Positions 44,739 through 54,391 of a DNA stretch of 64,000 bases are shown here, one piece after another. The position numbers and the translations under genes were made by a program. The stretch is taken from contig NZ_JBBOCT010000001.1 in assembly GCF_038002605.1 (NCBI RefSeq), positions 2,108,001 to 2,172,000 of the forward strand, given 5' to 3'. The DNA is from Bacillus sp. FSL K6-3431. GTDB taxonomy: Bacteria; Bacillota; Bacilli; Bacillales; Bacillaceae_C. The notes beneath the pieces were generated by a model. It was not told the origin of the DNA and did no database searches. It worked only from the letters and a program-made list of their open reading frames with translations. Every line of letters starts with the position of its first letter. The stretch's first letter is position 1.

Positions 44739-44782
44739 AAAAAAATACAAGCCAATGTATAAATAAATTATACACTAGCTTG
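44739..44782 (-). terminator. Terminator of ctpB
   Basis: CAAGCTAGTGTATA pairs with TATACATTGGCTTG on the minus strand, followed by TATTTTTTT. It lies 11 bp beyond the ctpB stop. Confidence 0.85.
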
Positions 44783-44792
44783 CCTATATATT

Positions 44793-46241
44793 TTATCTAT
44801 TAAAAGATTTGATTGCAACTTGCAATTGCAAATCATTATCCTCTTTTTGTACAGCATCGATAATTGCTGTCATTAACTTCTCAGATGTCTCTACTGTAAT
44901 TTGACCTGTGACTGGTAACTTCATCATTGATTGAAATGCCCTTACTGCTATCTCTGTTTGCTCATCAAAATATCCATCTTCTCGACCCGGTCCATACCCT
45001 AAACCTGTTAACATTTCCTGAGCAATCTTTATATCTTCATTATTCATATCTCTCACTAAAGCTTTTTCTAATTGAAGCATATGCGTTTTAAAGTAAGCCG
45101 GCTGCGCCACTTCAAGTGTAGGTTCAATTCCCTTTCCATGAATCCAATTTCCATCTGGCGTTAGCCATTTGGCCATTGTAAGCTTAATATTGCTACCATC
45201 ATCCATCGGTATAGCCTGCTGAACCGTACCTTTTCCAAAAGTCTTTACACCAATCAGTGCATATCCCTCTGCCTCTTCTAAGGCTCCAGCTAATATCTCT
45301 GAAGCAGATGCGCTTCCCTCATCAATCAGCACTTTAATTGGATATGGTTTGCCTTCTTTCAACTCTGAAAAATAAGGTTTTTTATTCCCGTTCCGATCTT
45401 CAATTTGTACTAATGGCTTCGTTTCCGTTACGAGTTGACCTAGAATTTCCTGCACACTTGATAACATACCTCCTGGATTTCCTCGGACATCAATGATTAG
45501 GCCTGTGATGTTTTGTTCCTCTAAGTTCTTAAGGAGGGCTGTAAAATCCTTTGCTGTTGATTGTGCAAATGAAGTAATCTCCAAGTAACCTATCTTTTGT
45601 CCTGCATTTTTTTTCACATCCGAAAACACTGTTAATACTGGGACTTCATCCCGAGTTACCGATATGTTTATTGGATTTGCTAATCCCTTTCTTCTAATAT
45701 CGAGTTTAACTACTGTACCCTTTTTACCACGAATTTTCGTCGAGGCTTCATATAAATCAAGTCCTTGCACACTTTTCCCATCAATATTAATAATTTCATC
45801 CTTCGGCTTCAATCCAGCCTTCTCTGCGGGTGAATTTTTAATAGGTGAAATAATGAGTAATTTACCTTCCTCAATAGCAATCTGGGCACCAATTCCATCA
45901 AAGGAAGAATCCATGCTGTCATTAAAGTTGGCTGCTGCATCTGGTTCCATATACACTGAATATGGATCCTTCAACGTTCCGATCATTCCTTGAATAGCCC
46001 CTTGAATTAACTGAGATTCATCAACCTTTTCAATATATGAATGCTGAATTAATTCATATGCCTTAGCAACTTTATTAAGGTCAGCGTCACCGATCTTTAC
46101 TTCTGACTCCGAACCTACATCCACTTTCTTCCCTGTTGCATTTTTCCATTGTGGGATAATCCACGTTATGCCAGAATATGTCCCCCCAACGCCAATGAGG
46201 AATGAGCAGACAATAATTATCGTAAGCCACTTTTTTTTCAT
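44793..46241 (-). CDS. ctpB: Carboxy-terminal processing protease CtpB (S41)
   Basis: A 482-residue membrane-anchored serine protease: N-terminal span (KWLTIIIVCSFLIGVGG), PDZ domain (about 110-195), S41 protease core with Ser312 in GSASASEI, Lys337 in TFGKGTVQQ and Gln341, and a C-terminal peptidoglycan-binding domain (AQEMLTGLGYGPGREDGYFDEQTEIAVRAFQ). The Ser-Lys-Gln spacing (25 and 29) matches CtpB. In B. subtilis it cleaves SpoIVFA during sporulation, so the organism is probably a spore former (inference). ATG 46241 has GGAGGG upstream. Confidence 0.92.
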   Translation of the reverse strand: MKKKWLTIIIVCSFLIGVGGTYSGITWIIPQWKNATGKKVDVGSESEVKIGDADLNKVAKAYELIQHSYIEKVDESQLIQGAIQGMIGTLKDPYSVYMEPDAAANFNDSMDSSFDGIGAQIAIEEGKLLIISPIKNSPAEKAGLKPKDEIINIDGKSVQGLDLYEASTKIRGKKGTVVKLDIRRKGLANPINISVTRDEVPVLTVFSDVKKNAGQKIGYLEITSFAQSTAKDFTALLKNLEEQNITGLIIDVRGNPGGMLSSVQEILGQLVTETKPLVQIEDRNGNKKPYFSELKEGKPYPIKVLIDEGSASASEILAGALEEAEGYALIGVKTFGKGTVQQAIPMDDGSNIKLTMAKWLTPDGNWIHGKGIEPTLEVAQPAYFKTHMLQLEKALVRDMNNEDIKIAQEMLTGLGYGPGREDGYFDEQTEIAVRAFQSMMKLPVTGQITVETSEKLMTAIIDAVQKEDNDLQLQVAIKSFNR

Positions 46242-46336
46242 CCTATCCCTCCACCCACTCACGTAAGAATATTACTTCCATACATGATATGTTGTATGTG
46301 GACAAGATATGATAGGAATGGAAACATGTCTTCTTC

Positions 46337-47320
46337 TTAATTCAATGCATAACTAGCTTTTTTCTTTTGAAAAATATGAGCAAAATCTTCGATCATTGCG
46401 CTTGCAGTTGGATCGCTCCCCGCTCCAGGACCTTGTATTGTAATCGTACCAGCTAATGTGGCTTGAACAAGTATTGCATTGTCCACACCTTCTACATTAT
46501 AAAGTGGGTGATTTGCATCAGTTAATACAGGACTGACAGACGCAAGTATTTTTCCGTCTTTTTTTGTCACTTCAGCAATATGCTTATAACGATGGCCATT
46601 GTTATAAGCCACTTCAATCTGTTCATTGGATACGGCTGAAATCCCCTTAACATTTACTTCATCCCAGCTAGGCTGGCTGCCGAATACAAGACTACTTAAT
46701 ATCATCAGTTTATAAAACGCATCAAATCCCTCTACATCATTAGTCGGATCTGCCTCCGCATAACCAAGTTCCTGAGCGGTCTTCAATACTTCCTCAAAAG
46801 ATAATTGTTTATTTCTCATTTCTGTTAATATATAGTTCGATGTACCATTTAAAATAGCTTGAATACGCTCTACCTTATTCACCTGCAATTGATGTGCCAG
46901 TGTTCTGATTATAGGCACACCACCGGCTACAGTTGCTTCATAACCAATCTGGACGCCTTGCTCATAAGCTTTGCGTAATAGCCTTTCTCCATGCCTTGCA
47001 AACATCACCTTATTTGCAGTGACGATATCGCAGCCTTGTTCCATCGCTCTTTCCAAATATATATAACTTGGATCCTCGCCCACAATTGCTTCAAATACAA
47101 CTTGTAGATCTGGGATATTTAATATCTCCTCGAAATTAGTTGTCACTAATACATCTTCGGAGATACTACGATTCTTTTCTAAATCTTGGATAAGCACTCC
47201 AACAATTTGCACTTCAGCATCAAGTATATCCTGCAATTGCTGCTGATGTGTTTGAACTGCTTCGTACACTCCTTCTCCTACTGTTCCAAAACCGAGTATT
47301 GCTGCCTTGATGACTGCCAT
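46337..47320 (-). CDS. hom: Homoserine dehydrogenase, short form without ACT domain
   Basis: A 327-residue NAD(P)-dependent enzyme with Rossmann motif GFGTVGEGV. The catalytic signatures are TANKVMFARHG, TVAGGVPIIRTL, NGTSNYILTEM and ELGYAEADPTNDVEGFDAFYKL. Typical Bacillus Hom has about 430 residues with a C-terminal ACT domain; here the protein ends after the catalytic core, so allosteric threonine feedback through ACT should be absent. It follows metY by 72 bp and is probably dedicated to methionine supply. Confidence 0.92.
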   Translation of the reverse strand: MAVIKAAILGFGTVGEGVYEAVQTHQQQLQDILDAEVQIVGVLIQDLEKNRSISEDVLVTTNFEEILNIPDLQVVFEAIVGEDPSYIYLERAMEQGCDIVTANKVMFARHGERLLRKAYEQGVQIGYEATVAGGVPIIRTLAHQLQVNKVERIQAILNGTSNYILTEMRNKQLSFEEVLKTAQELGYAEADPTNDVEGFDAFYKLMILSSLVFGSQPSWDEVNVKGISAVSNEQIEVAYNNGHRYKHIAEVTKKDGKILASVSPVLTDANHPLYNVEGVDNAILVQATLAGTITIQGPGAGSDPTASAMIEDFAHIFQKKKASYALN

Positions 47321-47351
47321 TTGTTTCCCCTCCTAATGTTTAAAATCAAAA

Positions 47352-47375
47352 GGCTGAGACGCAATGCGCTCAGCC
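47352..47375 (-). other. Stem-loop between metY and hom
   Basis: GGCTGAG pairs with CTCAGCC across a short loop, followed on the minus strand by TTTTGATTTT. It may partially terminate transcription after metY, leaving lower hom expression. Confidence 0.65.
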
Positions 47376-47392
47376 CCTGTTATCCTGAAGTA

Positions 47393-48688
47393 TTATTTAG
47401 TAGTAGCTTCAACAGATTTTGCGATTGCTTGTTCCAGATCTGCTGTTATATCTTCAATTGCCTCTAATCCAACTGCAAGGCGAATCAATTCCTCTGTTAC
47501 ACCTGTTGCTTTTAAATCATCTCCACTTAACTGCTGATGTGTAGTAGAAGCAGGGTGAATAATCAATGATTTAGCATCTCCAACATTAGCAACATGAGAA
47601 AACAGTTTGACATTATCTATTGTATTTCTACCAGCTTCGCGGCCACCTTTTATTCCAAAGTTCACGATCGCTCCAGCACCTTTAGGGAAATACTTCTGTG
47701 CAAGTTCATATGATGGATGACTTTTAAGACCAGGATATGCAACCCACTCAACTGCATCATTTTGTTGTAAATATTCTGCCACTGCTTTTGCATTCTCCAC
47801 ATGTTTCGTAATGCGTAGATGTAATGTTTCCAATCCTTGCAAGAAAATGAACGCATTGTCAGGACTTAAGCAAGGTCCAAAGTCACGTAGCAGCTGAACA
47901 CGTAATTTAGTAGCAAATGCTGCATCTGGTACATCGATGCCAAAACGGATGCCGTGATACGAATGGTCAGGCTCAGTGAATCCAGGGAATTTCTCATTGT
48001 TCCAATCAAATTTTCCGCTGTCTACAACAACTCCACCTATTGCTGTTCCATGACCACCAATCCATTTTGTAGCTGAATGGACGACAATATCTGCACCGTG
48101 TTCAATCGGTCTGCTTAAGTATGGAGTTGCAAATGTACTGTCTACGATTAACGGAATATTGCTTTCATGCGCAATCTTAGCAACTGCTTCAGTATCAAGA
48201 ATATGCAAGCTTGGGTTGCCGATAACTTCTGCAAAAATTGCTTTCGTTTTCGGAGTTATTGCTTTACGGAAGTTTTCCGGATCTTTCGGGTTAACAAAGT
48301 TTACTTTAATTCCGTATCTTGGGAGCGTTACAGCGAACAAATTGTATGTTCCACCATATAAATCTGTAGCAGCTAAAATTTCATCACCTGCATGTGCAAT
48401 ATTTAAGATTGAAAATGCAATAGCAGCCATTCCAGATGATAATGCAACTGCGGCAGTTCCGCCTTCTAACAATGCGACTCGCTTTTCAAATACGTCGACT
48501 GTCGGGTTCATGATTCGAGAATAAATATTTCCAGAAACCTCTAAACCAAATAGTTTTTGAGCATGCTCCGTGTTTTCGAATACATAAGAAGTTGTTCTAT
48601 AAACTGGTACACCTCGTGACCCTGTTTCATCAGGCTCTTGCCCACCATGAAGTAATAAAGTTTCTGGCTTAAAGTTTTGTTCTGACAT
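47393..48688 (-). CDS. metY: O-acetylhomoserine (thiol)-lyase MetY
   Basis: 431 residues of the Cys/Met metabolism PLP family. It has YRTTSYVFENTEHAQKLFGLE and IYSRIMNPTVDVFEKR, the PLP-binding Lys208 in VVHSATKWIGGHGTAIGG, and the C-terminal SKSLIIHPASTTHQQLS region. The length over 420 and the FGLE segment favour direct sulfhydrylation of O-acetylhomoserine over cystathionine synthesis. It is controlled by an S-box leader. Confidence 0.93.
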   Translation of the reverse strand: MSEQNFKPETLLLHGGQEPDETGSRGVPVYRTTSYVFENTEHAQKLFGLEVSGNIYSRIMNPTVDVFEKRVALLEGGTAAVALSSGMAAIAFSILNIAHAGDEILAATDLYGGTYNLFAVTLPRYGIKVNFVNPKDPENFRKAITPKTKAIFAEVIGNPSLHILDTEAVAKIAHESNIPLIVDSTFATPYLSRPIEHGADIVVHSATKWIGGHGTAIGGVVVDSGKFDWNNEKFPGFTEPDHSYHGIRFGIDVPDAAFATKLRVQLLRDFGPCLSPDNAFIFLQGLETLHLRITKHVENAKAVAEYLQQNDAVEWVAYPGLKSHPSYELAQKYFPKGAGAIVNFGIKGGREAGRNTIDNVKLFSHVANVGDAKSLIIHPASTTHQQLSGDDLKATGVTEELIRLAVGLEAIEDITADLEQAIAKSVEATTK

Positions 48689-48774
48689 TTTTTTATCCCC
48701 CTAAATATTATAGTAATTTGATTGGTAAACTTGGTTAAAAGGTTGCATAATATTTTCTGCAATCTTCTTTATAC

Positions 48775-48935
48775 AAAAAGCCCTCTTCTGAATAAGAAGA
48801 GGGCGTATATACAGTTCCTCCCCTTATCTTCCAGGTTACTAAATAACCTGTAGGAATTAGCACCTTTTCAGATAAAATCATCTGAAGGTTGCCGGGCATC
48901 GCAGGGCCTATTCCCTCCGCCGCTCTAGATAAGAG
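48775..48935 (-). ncRNA. SAM-I riboswitch (S-box) with terminator
   Basis: On the minus strand the aptamer starts CTCTTATCTAGAGCGGCGGA and contains GGCCCTGCGATGCCCGGCAA, the classical S-box core. P1 closes between CTTATC (48932-48927 region) and GATAAG (48827-48822). The terminator GCCCTCTTCT/AGAAGAGGGC with T5 lies at 48804-48775. SAM binding should stop transcription of metY-hom. Confidence 0.95.
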
Positions 48936-48983
48936 TAATGCTTATTATTAAATTTTAGATAGTTCAATGAACTCTTAAAAATT

Positions 48984-49011
48984 AGTATACTACGTATTTG
49001 AATAATGTCAA
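48984..49011 (-). promoter_or_regulatory. Promoter of the S-box-metY-hom transcript
   Basis: TTGACA (49011-49006), a 16-bp spacer and TATACT (48989-48984) on the minus strand precede the S-box aptamer by about 50 bp. Confidence 0.75.
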
Positions 49012-49144
49012 CCCTTTTTCACTTATTTTAAAATTTTAAGTTTTTAAATGCTGTCTAACCTAGATTGTACACAAGGCTAGTTCTTTTGTGATAAGGAACT
49101 CATGTATGCTTTAGATAGTGTAATCACTAAACGTACGGATCTAA

Positions 49145-49181
49145 ATAGATGCTCGTTCCTGTTATGAAACGAGCATCTATT
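49145..49181 (-). terminator. Terminator of the thioredoxin-like gene
   Basis: AGATGCTCGTT pairs with AACGAGCATCT. The flanks are A/T rich. It lies 17 bp beyond the stop codon at 49198. Confidence 0.7.
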
Positions 49182-49197
49182 TACGTGGTAATGTTCA

Positions 49198-49803
49198 CTA
49201 CTTCATTTCCTTAACTAATTTTCCAATCATTTCTTCATCCATTGGACCGACAATTCGTTTATGAATAAATCCATTACTATCAATCATATACGTTGTTGGT
49301 ATTGTTAGTATTTGATATTCATTACCAACATTTCCTTTTTCATCTAGAGGTATTGGAAATGTTAATTCATACTCTTTAATAAATTTGCTGATTTTGTCTC
49401 TTTTATTGACACCACGTTCTGCATTCGTTAAATTTACTGCAATTATTTCAACATTATCATTCTCGGCAGCCGTTTTGTAATAGTTCTCCATATGAGGCAT
49501 TTCCGCCTTACATGGGGGACACCAAGTCGCCCAAAAATTCAAAATCACTTTTTTGCCTTTATAATCAGACAGTTTAATTGATTCACCATCCAGTGTTTCC
49601 AATTCGAAGTCGGGTGGTTGATCTCCTGTTGTTAGCCCAGGTGCAGCAGTATCTACTTGTGCTTCCTTTGTTGATGATTCCATTAAAAATTCTTCTTGGG
49701 CCAATTCCTCTGCTTTTTTTGCTTGTACTTCTTTTACAATATTCACTGTAACAATACTGATTAAAATCACGATAACTATTAACCCAAAAATATTTTTCTT
49801 CAC
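49198..49803 (-). CDS. TlpA/ResA-like membrane-anchored thiol-disulfide oxidoreductase
   Basis: A 201-residue protein with an N-terminal signal-anchor (IFGLIVIVILISIVTVNIV) and an extracytoplasmic thioredoxin domain with the active site WATWCPPCKAEM. The usual cis-Pro loop LTIPTTYMID is present. It is about 20 residues longer than ResA because of a linker. It overlaps the upstream membrane-protein gene by 4 bp, so they act together. Reduction of cytochrome c thiols or of an envelope thiol protein is possible; the partner is not evident. Confidence 0.88.
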   Translation of the reverse strand: MKKNIFGLIVIVILISIVTVNIVKEVQAKKAEELAQEEFLMESSTKEAQVDTAAPGLTTGDQPPDFELETLDGESIKLSDYKGKKVILNFWATWCPPCKAEMPHMENYYKTAAENDNVEIIAVNLTNAERGVNKRDKISKFIKEYELTFPIPLDEKGNVGNEYQILTIPTTYMIDSNGFIHKRIVGPMDEEMIGKLVKEMK

Positions 49804-50420
49804 TTGGCACCAACTTTCTTTATTTTAGATATGATAAGTAATGCAATAACTACTATTATATATGTCATAATTGGAACGGAAAAAAGTCGATCCATTACCG
49901 AATAAATAAGTAGCTGAATAACCGTAAACAAAATGAGTAATTGCTGTAGCCATCTTATTTGGTTATTTTTTAAAATGGCCATTACAACAAATCCAAAATT
50001 GATTAAGATGAGTATCACTCTAAACAATAAAGGGTAATCATCTACTATGCTTATAACAATCTCATAAATAGAAAACGTCATTAACCATACTTGGAAAATG
50101 TCACCTATGCTCATTTCCGCTTGTTTTTTTCTTTTACCTATAATAAATAAGTATATGCATCCAGCGATCAGTCCAAGCCAAAAACCTTTTATCCCACCAT
50201 TAAAATACAATATAGTTAAAGGGTTCTGTATACTGAATTTAAATTGAAATAAAATTACACTCAATTTCCACGTGATAATAAATATAAAAATAGCATTCCC
50301 ATAATAATCAGCTATATGCTTTTTCTTTAAAAGCAACAACATGCCAGTCGTTAGAAAAAATGCTATTACGATCGCTACCCAAGAGACTGGGAAGGATAAA
50401 GAACCAATTGAAAGCCACAT
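49800..50420 (-). CDS. Polytopic membrane protein coupled to the thioredoxin-like gene
   Basis: 206 residues with about seven spans (SWVAIVIAFFLTTGMLLLL, YYGNAIFIFIITWKLSVILF, GFWLGLIAGCIYLFII, VIQLLIYSVMDRLF and others). The NGGIKGFWLGLIAG segment and overall layout faintly resemble prolipoprotein diacylglyceryl transferase, but the catalytic His and Arg motifs are missing. The 4-bp overlap with the thioredoxin-like gene suggests a redox partner or anchor. I cannot assign a function. Confidence 0.65.
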   Translation of the reverse strand: MWLSIGSLSFPVSWVAIVIAFFLTTGMLLLLKKKHIADYYGNAIFIFIITWKLSVILFQFKFSIQNPLTILYFNGGIKGFWLGLIAGCIYLFIIGKRKKQAEMSIGDIFQVWLMTFSIYEIVISIVDDYPLLFRVILILINFGFVVMAILKNNQIRWLQQLLILFTVIQLLIYSVMDRLFSVPIMTYIIVVIALLIISKIKKVGAK

Positions 50421-50444
50421 TTCATCCGTCCCCCCTTTCTTCCT

Positions 50445-51899
50445 TTAAAGAACTGGTGATAGTAAGCGTGAAACGGATTCTTTAAATCTTATATATAGTG
50501 GACGTTTTTGATACTCTTCTAATGTAAGCTCCTTCGATTGTTCCATATCTTTGTTAAAAATATCGACAAGCTCTCCAACGAGTTCTTCATCATACAGAAA
50601 TGCATTCACTTCAAAGTTAAGTCGGAAGCTACGTACATCCATATTGGCAGTACCGACGGTAGCTATCTTCCCATCGGCTACAATTGCTTTCGCATGAACG
50701 AAGCCATTTTCATATGTATATACCTTCGCACCCGTCTGTAGAATTGCTCCTACATTTGAGTACGTTGCCCAGTAAACAAAAGGATGATCAGGCTTGTTAG
50801 GTATCATTACCCTTACATCTACGCCTGATAAAGCAGCAATTTTGATTGCATCCAATACACTTGCATCTGGAATAAAATACGGCGTTTGAATATAGATGTA
50901 ATTTTTAGCAGAACTAATCATTTTTATCATTCCATATTTAATTTGTTCCCATTCCGAATCAGGACCACTAGATACAATTTGTACATCGGTTTTACCTTTA
51001 GGCTGTATTTCAGGGAAAAGTCTATCGTCGTACCTAATTGGAGTTACTGATGCTTGATTCCAATCAAGAATAAAACGAGTTTGTAATGCATATACCGCTT
51101 TTCCACTAATCTTCAAATGCGTATCTCTCCAATTGCCAAACCTCTTATCCAGGCCAAGATATTCATCACCTATATTGAAACCACCAATATAACCGGCTTT
51201 CCCATCGAGAATGACAAGCTTACGGTGATTGCGATAATTAACTTGTAAATTGAGATGAGGCAATATAGCAGGGAAGAATGCACTCACATTTCCACCGGCA
51301 TCAATGAGTGGACGAAAGAACTTCCGGGGTAGTCTTCTGGATCCCATCGCGTCATGCAGCACCTTTACTTGCACCCCATCACGCGCTTTTTGTATTAACG
51401 CTTCAAGCACTTCATTTCCTAAACGATCATTCCGCCATATATAGTATACAAAATGTATATGGTCTTTGGCGTTCTTAATATCATGAATAAGTGACCGAAA
51501 TTTGTCATTACCGTCAATGAATATATCTACTTTATTATCTTGAGTAAGGACAGCGCTGTCGTTCACGAGTAGCATATATACTAAATCTTTATATTTAGCT
51601 GTCTTATTACCGTGAAATGGAAACTCCCCTTTTCGTAGCAATTCAATCTGATATTTAGTAATTTCCATAATGCCGATTTTATTTTTATCTTTCCAGCTAA
51701 ATATCTTTTTTCTACTTAGATTTTGACCAAAGATTAAATAAAGTATAAATCCAGCTATAGGTATAAAAAATAATACAAGTAGCCACGCCCAGGTAGCACC
51801 TACATCCCTGCGTTCTAAGAATATAACAAATCCAGCTAACACAATATTCAAAATGACGACCATGCTTAACAATATAGCCGTAACTGTAGTAAGTGTCAT
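50445..51899 (-). CDS. cls: Cardiolipin synthase
   Basis: A 484-residue membrane enzyme of the phospholipase D superfamily. It has two N-terminal spans (VTAILLSMVVILNIVLAGFVIF and WAWLLVLFFIPIAGFILYLIFGQ) and two HKD motifs (HRKLVILDGKAGYIGGFN and HAKAIVADGKIATVGTANMD). It joins two phosphatidylglycerol molecules into cardiolipin. The C-terminus SRLLSPVL is the usual family end. It is monocistronic or read into the next pair. Confidence 0.94.
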   Translation of the reverse strand: MTLTTVTAILLSMVVILNIVLAGFVIFLERRDVGATWAWLLVLFFIPIAGFILYLIFGQNLSRKKIFSWKDKNKIGIMEITKYQIELLRKGEFPFHGNKTAKYKDLVYMLLVNDSAVLTQDNKVDIFIDGNDKFRSLIHDIKNAKDHIHFVYYIWRNDRLGNEVLEALIQKARDGVQVKVLHDAMGSRRLPRKFFRPLIDAGGNVSAFFPAILPHLNLQVNYRNHRKLVILDGKAGYIGGFNIGDEYLGLDKRFGNWRDTHLKISGKAVYALQTRFILDWNQASVTPIRYDDRLFPEIQPKGKTDVQIVSSGPDSEWEQIKYGMIKMISSAKNYIYIQTPYFIPDASVLDAIKIAALSGVDVRVMIPNKPDHPFVYWATYSNVGAILQTGAKVYTYENGFVHAKAIVADGKIATVGTANMDVRSFRLNFEVNAFLYDEELVGELVDIFNKDMEQSKELTLEEYQKRPLYIRFKESVSRLLSPVL

Positions 51900-51974
51900 A
51901 AATTGGCCCCTCGCATTCCCTTTGTCTTTTTAACAAACAATCGATTTATGTATAATATTAGCATATTTACAAAT

Positions 51975-52002
51975 AAAAGACCGTACCCAAAAGGATACGG
52001 CC
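51975..52002 (-). terminator. Terminator after the M23 peptidase gene
   Basis: GGCCGTATCC pairs with GGGTACGGTC on the minus strand, then TTTTATTT. It lies between the M23 gene and cls. Confidence 0.8.
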
Positions 52003-52023
52003 TAACTATTATATATTATTTTA

Positions 52024-53427
52024 TTAATTAATATATCCCCGAGGATCAACAGCATTAGATTTTGCACCATTCCATGGACCTAGGTGTAACTCAAAATGTA
52101 AATGTTGGCCAAAGGATTGACCAGTGTTCCCCATGTAGCCAAGTTGCTGACCTTTTGACACTGATGCTCCTGATGAAACACTCAGACTACTCATATGTGC
52201 ATAAACCGTTGTATATGTTTTTCCTTCAAGATGGTGAGAAATGTATACAACATTTCCGTAGCTTGGAGAAAATTCGGATCTTATTACAACACCAGCTGCT
52301 GCTGCAACAATTGGAACCGTACCACTAGCGGCAATGTCAGTTCCGTAATGCATACCACCAAAACTCGCACGATAGCCAAATCCTGAAGAGTAATAGCCAT
52401 TCGCAGGCTTCATAAACAAACCGGATGTAACTGGTGGCTTGCCAACACTAGGGCCTTTTGAAACATTGGAGTTACTAGAATTACTTGAACTACTAGTACT
52501 CCCAGCGCTACTGCTACTACTACTTGTTTGTTTCTTCGTAGTATTAGATGCTACAGAACTCTGCTCTGCCTGCTCGCTTGCTTTACGCTCCGCGTCTGCT
52601 TGACGCTCAGCTTCTTCTTTTGCTTGACGGGCTGCTTCTTCTGCTAAACGATTTCTTTCCATATCAATTGCTTTTTGGATCGCTTCATCTTGTGATGCAA
52701 GTATTGCTGATTCTTCTTCTAAGCTCATTTTTTCACTTTCAACATGCTTTTTCTCAACATCTAAAGCCTTCATAACTTCTGCTTTTCTAGCATTTTGATT
52801 TTTTAAGTCTGACTTCAATGTTTCTAATTCGGATAACATTTCTGTTAAACTAGCAAGTTTCTCTTCTACTAGCTTCTGATTATCCTCAAGCTGCTTCTTA
52901 TCTTTCGCTTGCTCTTCAATAATTTCTCTATCTGCTTTAACTAATGTCGACATTGCAGAAACCCTATCGACCAAATCACCGAAACTTTCAGCACCAAGCA
53001 CAATATCTATGTATTTCACAGATCCACCGTTCATTTGGATAGTACGGGCCCGTTCACGAAGCATTTCATTTCTAGCTTCGATCCTTTCTTTTAAGTCCTC
53101 TATTTCTTCCCGTAATCTTTCAATCTCGGCTTTTGTGTCAGAAATTTGTTTTTCTTTTTCAGCAATTTTACTATCTGTATCCGCTATTTCGGATTCAATT
53201 CTTTTCATTTCAACTTCTAATTGACTTTGTTCTGATACAATGTCAATAATTTTATTTTCTTTTTCATTAATGGAGTTCCCAATATTCGACCGTTTATTTT
53301 GTATGTTTGACTTTTCCTGTTCTAAATCTGATAAATTTGCACCTAATGCTGCTCCTGCGCCTGAAAAAATAGTTCCTAACCCTAAAACGGCGGCCAATGA
53401 AAATGAAAGTAATGAGTGTTTATTCAA
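52024..53427 (-). CDS. Secreted coiled-coil M23 endopeptidase associated with FtsEX
   Basis: 467 residues: signal peptide ending GAGAALGANL, a long antiparallel coiled coil (about 30-290), a Ser-rich low-complexity linker (about 295-335), and a C-terminal LytM/M23 domain with zinc ligands in GGMHYGTDIAA and GQHLHFEL, plus YAHMSSL. The coiled-coil-plus-hydrolase layout matches EnvC, PcsB and CwlO, proteins activated by FtsX. It is the gene immediately after ftsX. It probably cleaves peptide cross-links during growth or division, replacing CwlO, whose catalytic domain is NlpC/P60. Confidence 0.9.
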   Translation of the reverse strand: MNKHSLLSFSLAAVLGLGTIFSGAGAALGANLSDLEQEKSNIQNKRSNIGNSINEKENKIIDIVSEQSQLEVEMKRIESEIADTDSKIAEKEKQISDTKAEIERLREEIEDLKERIEARNEMLRERARTIQMNGGSVKYIDIVLGAESFGDLVDRVSAMSTLVKADREIIEEQAKDKKQLEDNQKLVEEKLASLTEMLSELETLKSDLKNQNARKAEVMKALDVEKKHVESEKMSLEEESAILASQDEAIQKAIDMERNRLAEEAARQAKEEAERQADAERKASEQAEQSSVASNTTKKQTSSSSSSAGSTSSSSNSSNSNVSKGPSVGKPPVTSGLFMKPANGYYSSGFGYRASFGGMHYGTDIAASGTVPIVAAAAGVVIRSEFSPSYGNVVYISHHLEGKTYTTVYAHMSSLSVSSGASVSKGQQLGYMGNTGQSFGQHLHFELHLGPWNGAKSNAVDPRGYIN

Positions 53428-53506
53428 AAAGTACTTCCCCTTTCTCTCTCCCTAGTTTTATCTACAATCGTAATGATTATAGTTATGTGTCTCTCTCTCA
53501 AACCAA

Positions 53507-54391
53507 TTAAATCTTTAGGAAACGTCGGACTGACATAAAGCTTCCCCAACCGCCTATAATAACTCCAATTAGCAAAATAATCACTGAAACTTGATACACG
53601 AAAGGATTATAGGCTAATGGTATAAGCAATTGCCCCGGAATACGAGCTACCATGAAATCATAAGCATAATAATATCCAGTAGCAACTACCGTTATTGGGA
53701 TAATCGCTCCTAATAATCCAAGCCACATTCCTTCTAATAGAAATGGCCAACGAATGAACCAGTTTGTAGCTCCTACCAATTTCATTATTTCAATTTCTCG
53801 TCTTCTAGCAAATATTGCAATCTTTATTGTATTTGATATTAAAAACATCGCGGTAAATAACAAGCCAATAATTAAAACAATTCCAACGTTACGACTTGTC
53901 TTTAATATATTGAATAAGCTTTCGACTTTTTTCTCGCCGTATAATGCCGAATTCACAAAGTTAAGTTTATTAATTTTCTTAGCAACAATCGGCGTATCAG
54001 TAGGTTTCTTCGTTTTTACGACAAATACATCATGCAATGGGTTTTTTTGTTCTAAAAGCTCCCATTCTTTTCCCATCGATTCTATTAGATGTGTCAATTC
54101 ATCTTCCTTAGATGAAAATTTAACAGATTCAACTAGATCTATAGACTCTATTTCTTTTTGAAGTTCTGCAATATTTTCTTTATTTGCAGTAAGTTCAACA
54201 TGTGTCTTAATCTCCACATCTTTTTCGATATCCGTTGCAAACTTATTCATGTTCAGCATAATAACGAAGAAAACTCCGACTAACAGTAAAGTGACAGTCA
54301 CTGCGCTTGCAGAAGCAAATGTCATCCAGCCGTTGCGGCGCAAACTCTTAAAACTTTCGCGAAAATGCCGCCCAATAGTTCTAGCCTTCAT
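53507..54391 (-). CDS. ftsX: Cell division/elongation ABC transporter membrane subunit FtsX
   Basis: 294 residues: first span FASASAVTVTLLLVGVFFVIML, an extracytoplasmic domain (KDVEIKTHVELTANKENIAEL..., about 45-165), then three spans (NVGIVLIIGLLFTAMFLISNTIKI, LGLLGAIIPITVVATGYYYAY, VSVIILLIGVIIGGWGSFMSV). ATG 54391 (MKARTIGRHFRESFK) is chosen for GAGGAG upstream; it starts inside the ftsE end. It signals to the adjacent M23 hydrolase. Confidence 0.95.
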   Translation of the reverse strand: MKARTIGRHFRESFKSLRRNGWMTFASASAVTVTLLLVGVFFVIMLNMNKFATDIEKDVEIKTHVELTANKENIAELQKEIESIDLVESVKFSSKEDELTHLIESMGKEWELLEQKNPLHDVFVVKTKKPTDTPIVAKKINKLNFVNSALYGEKKVESLFNILKTSRNVGIVLIIGLLFTAMFLISNTIKIAIFARRREIEIMKLVGATNWFIRWPFLLEGMWLGLLGAIIPITVVATGYYYAYDFMVARIPGQLLIPLAYNPFVYQVSVIILLIGVIIGGWGSFMSVRRFLKI

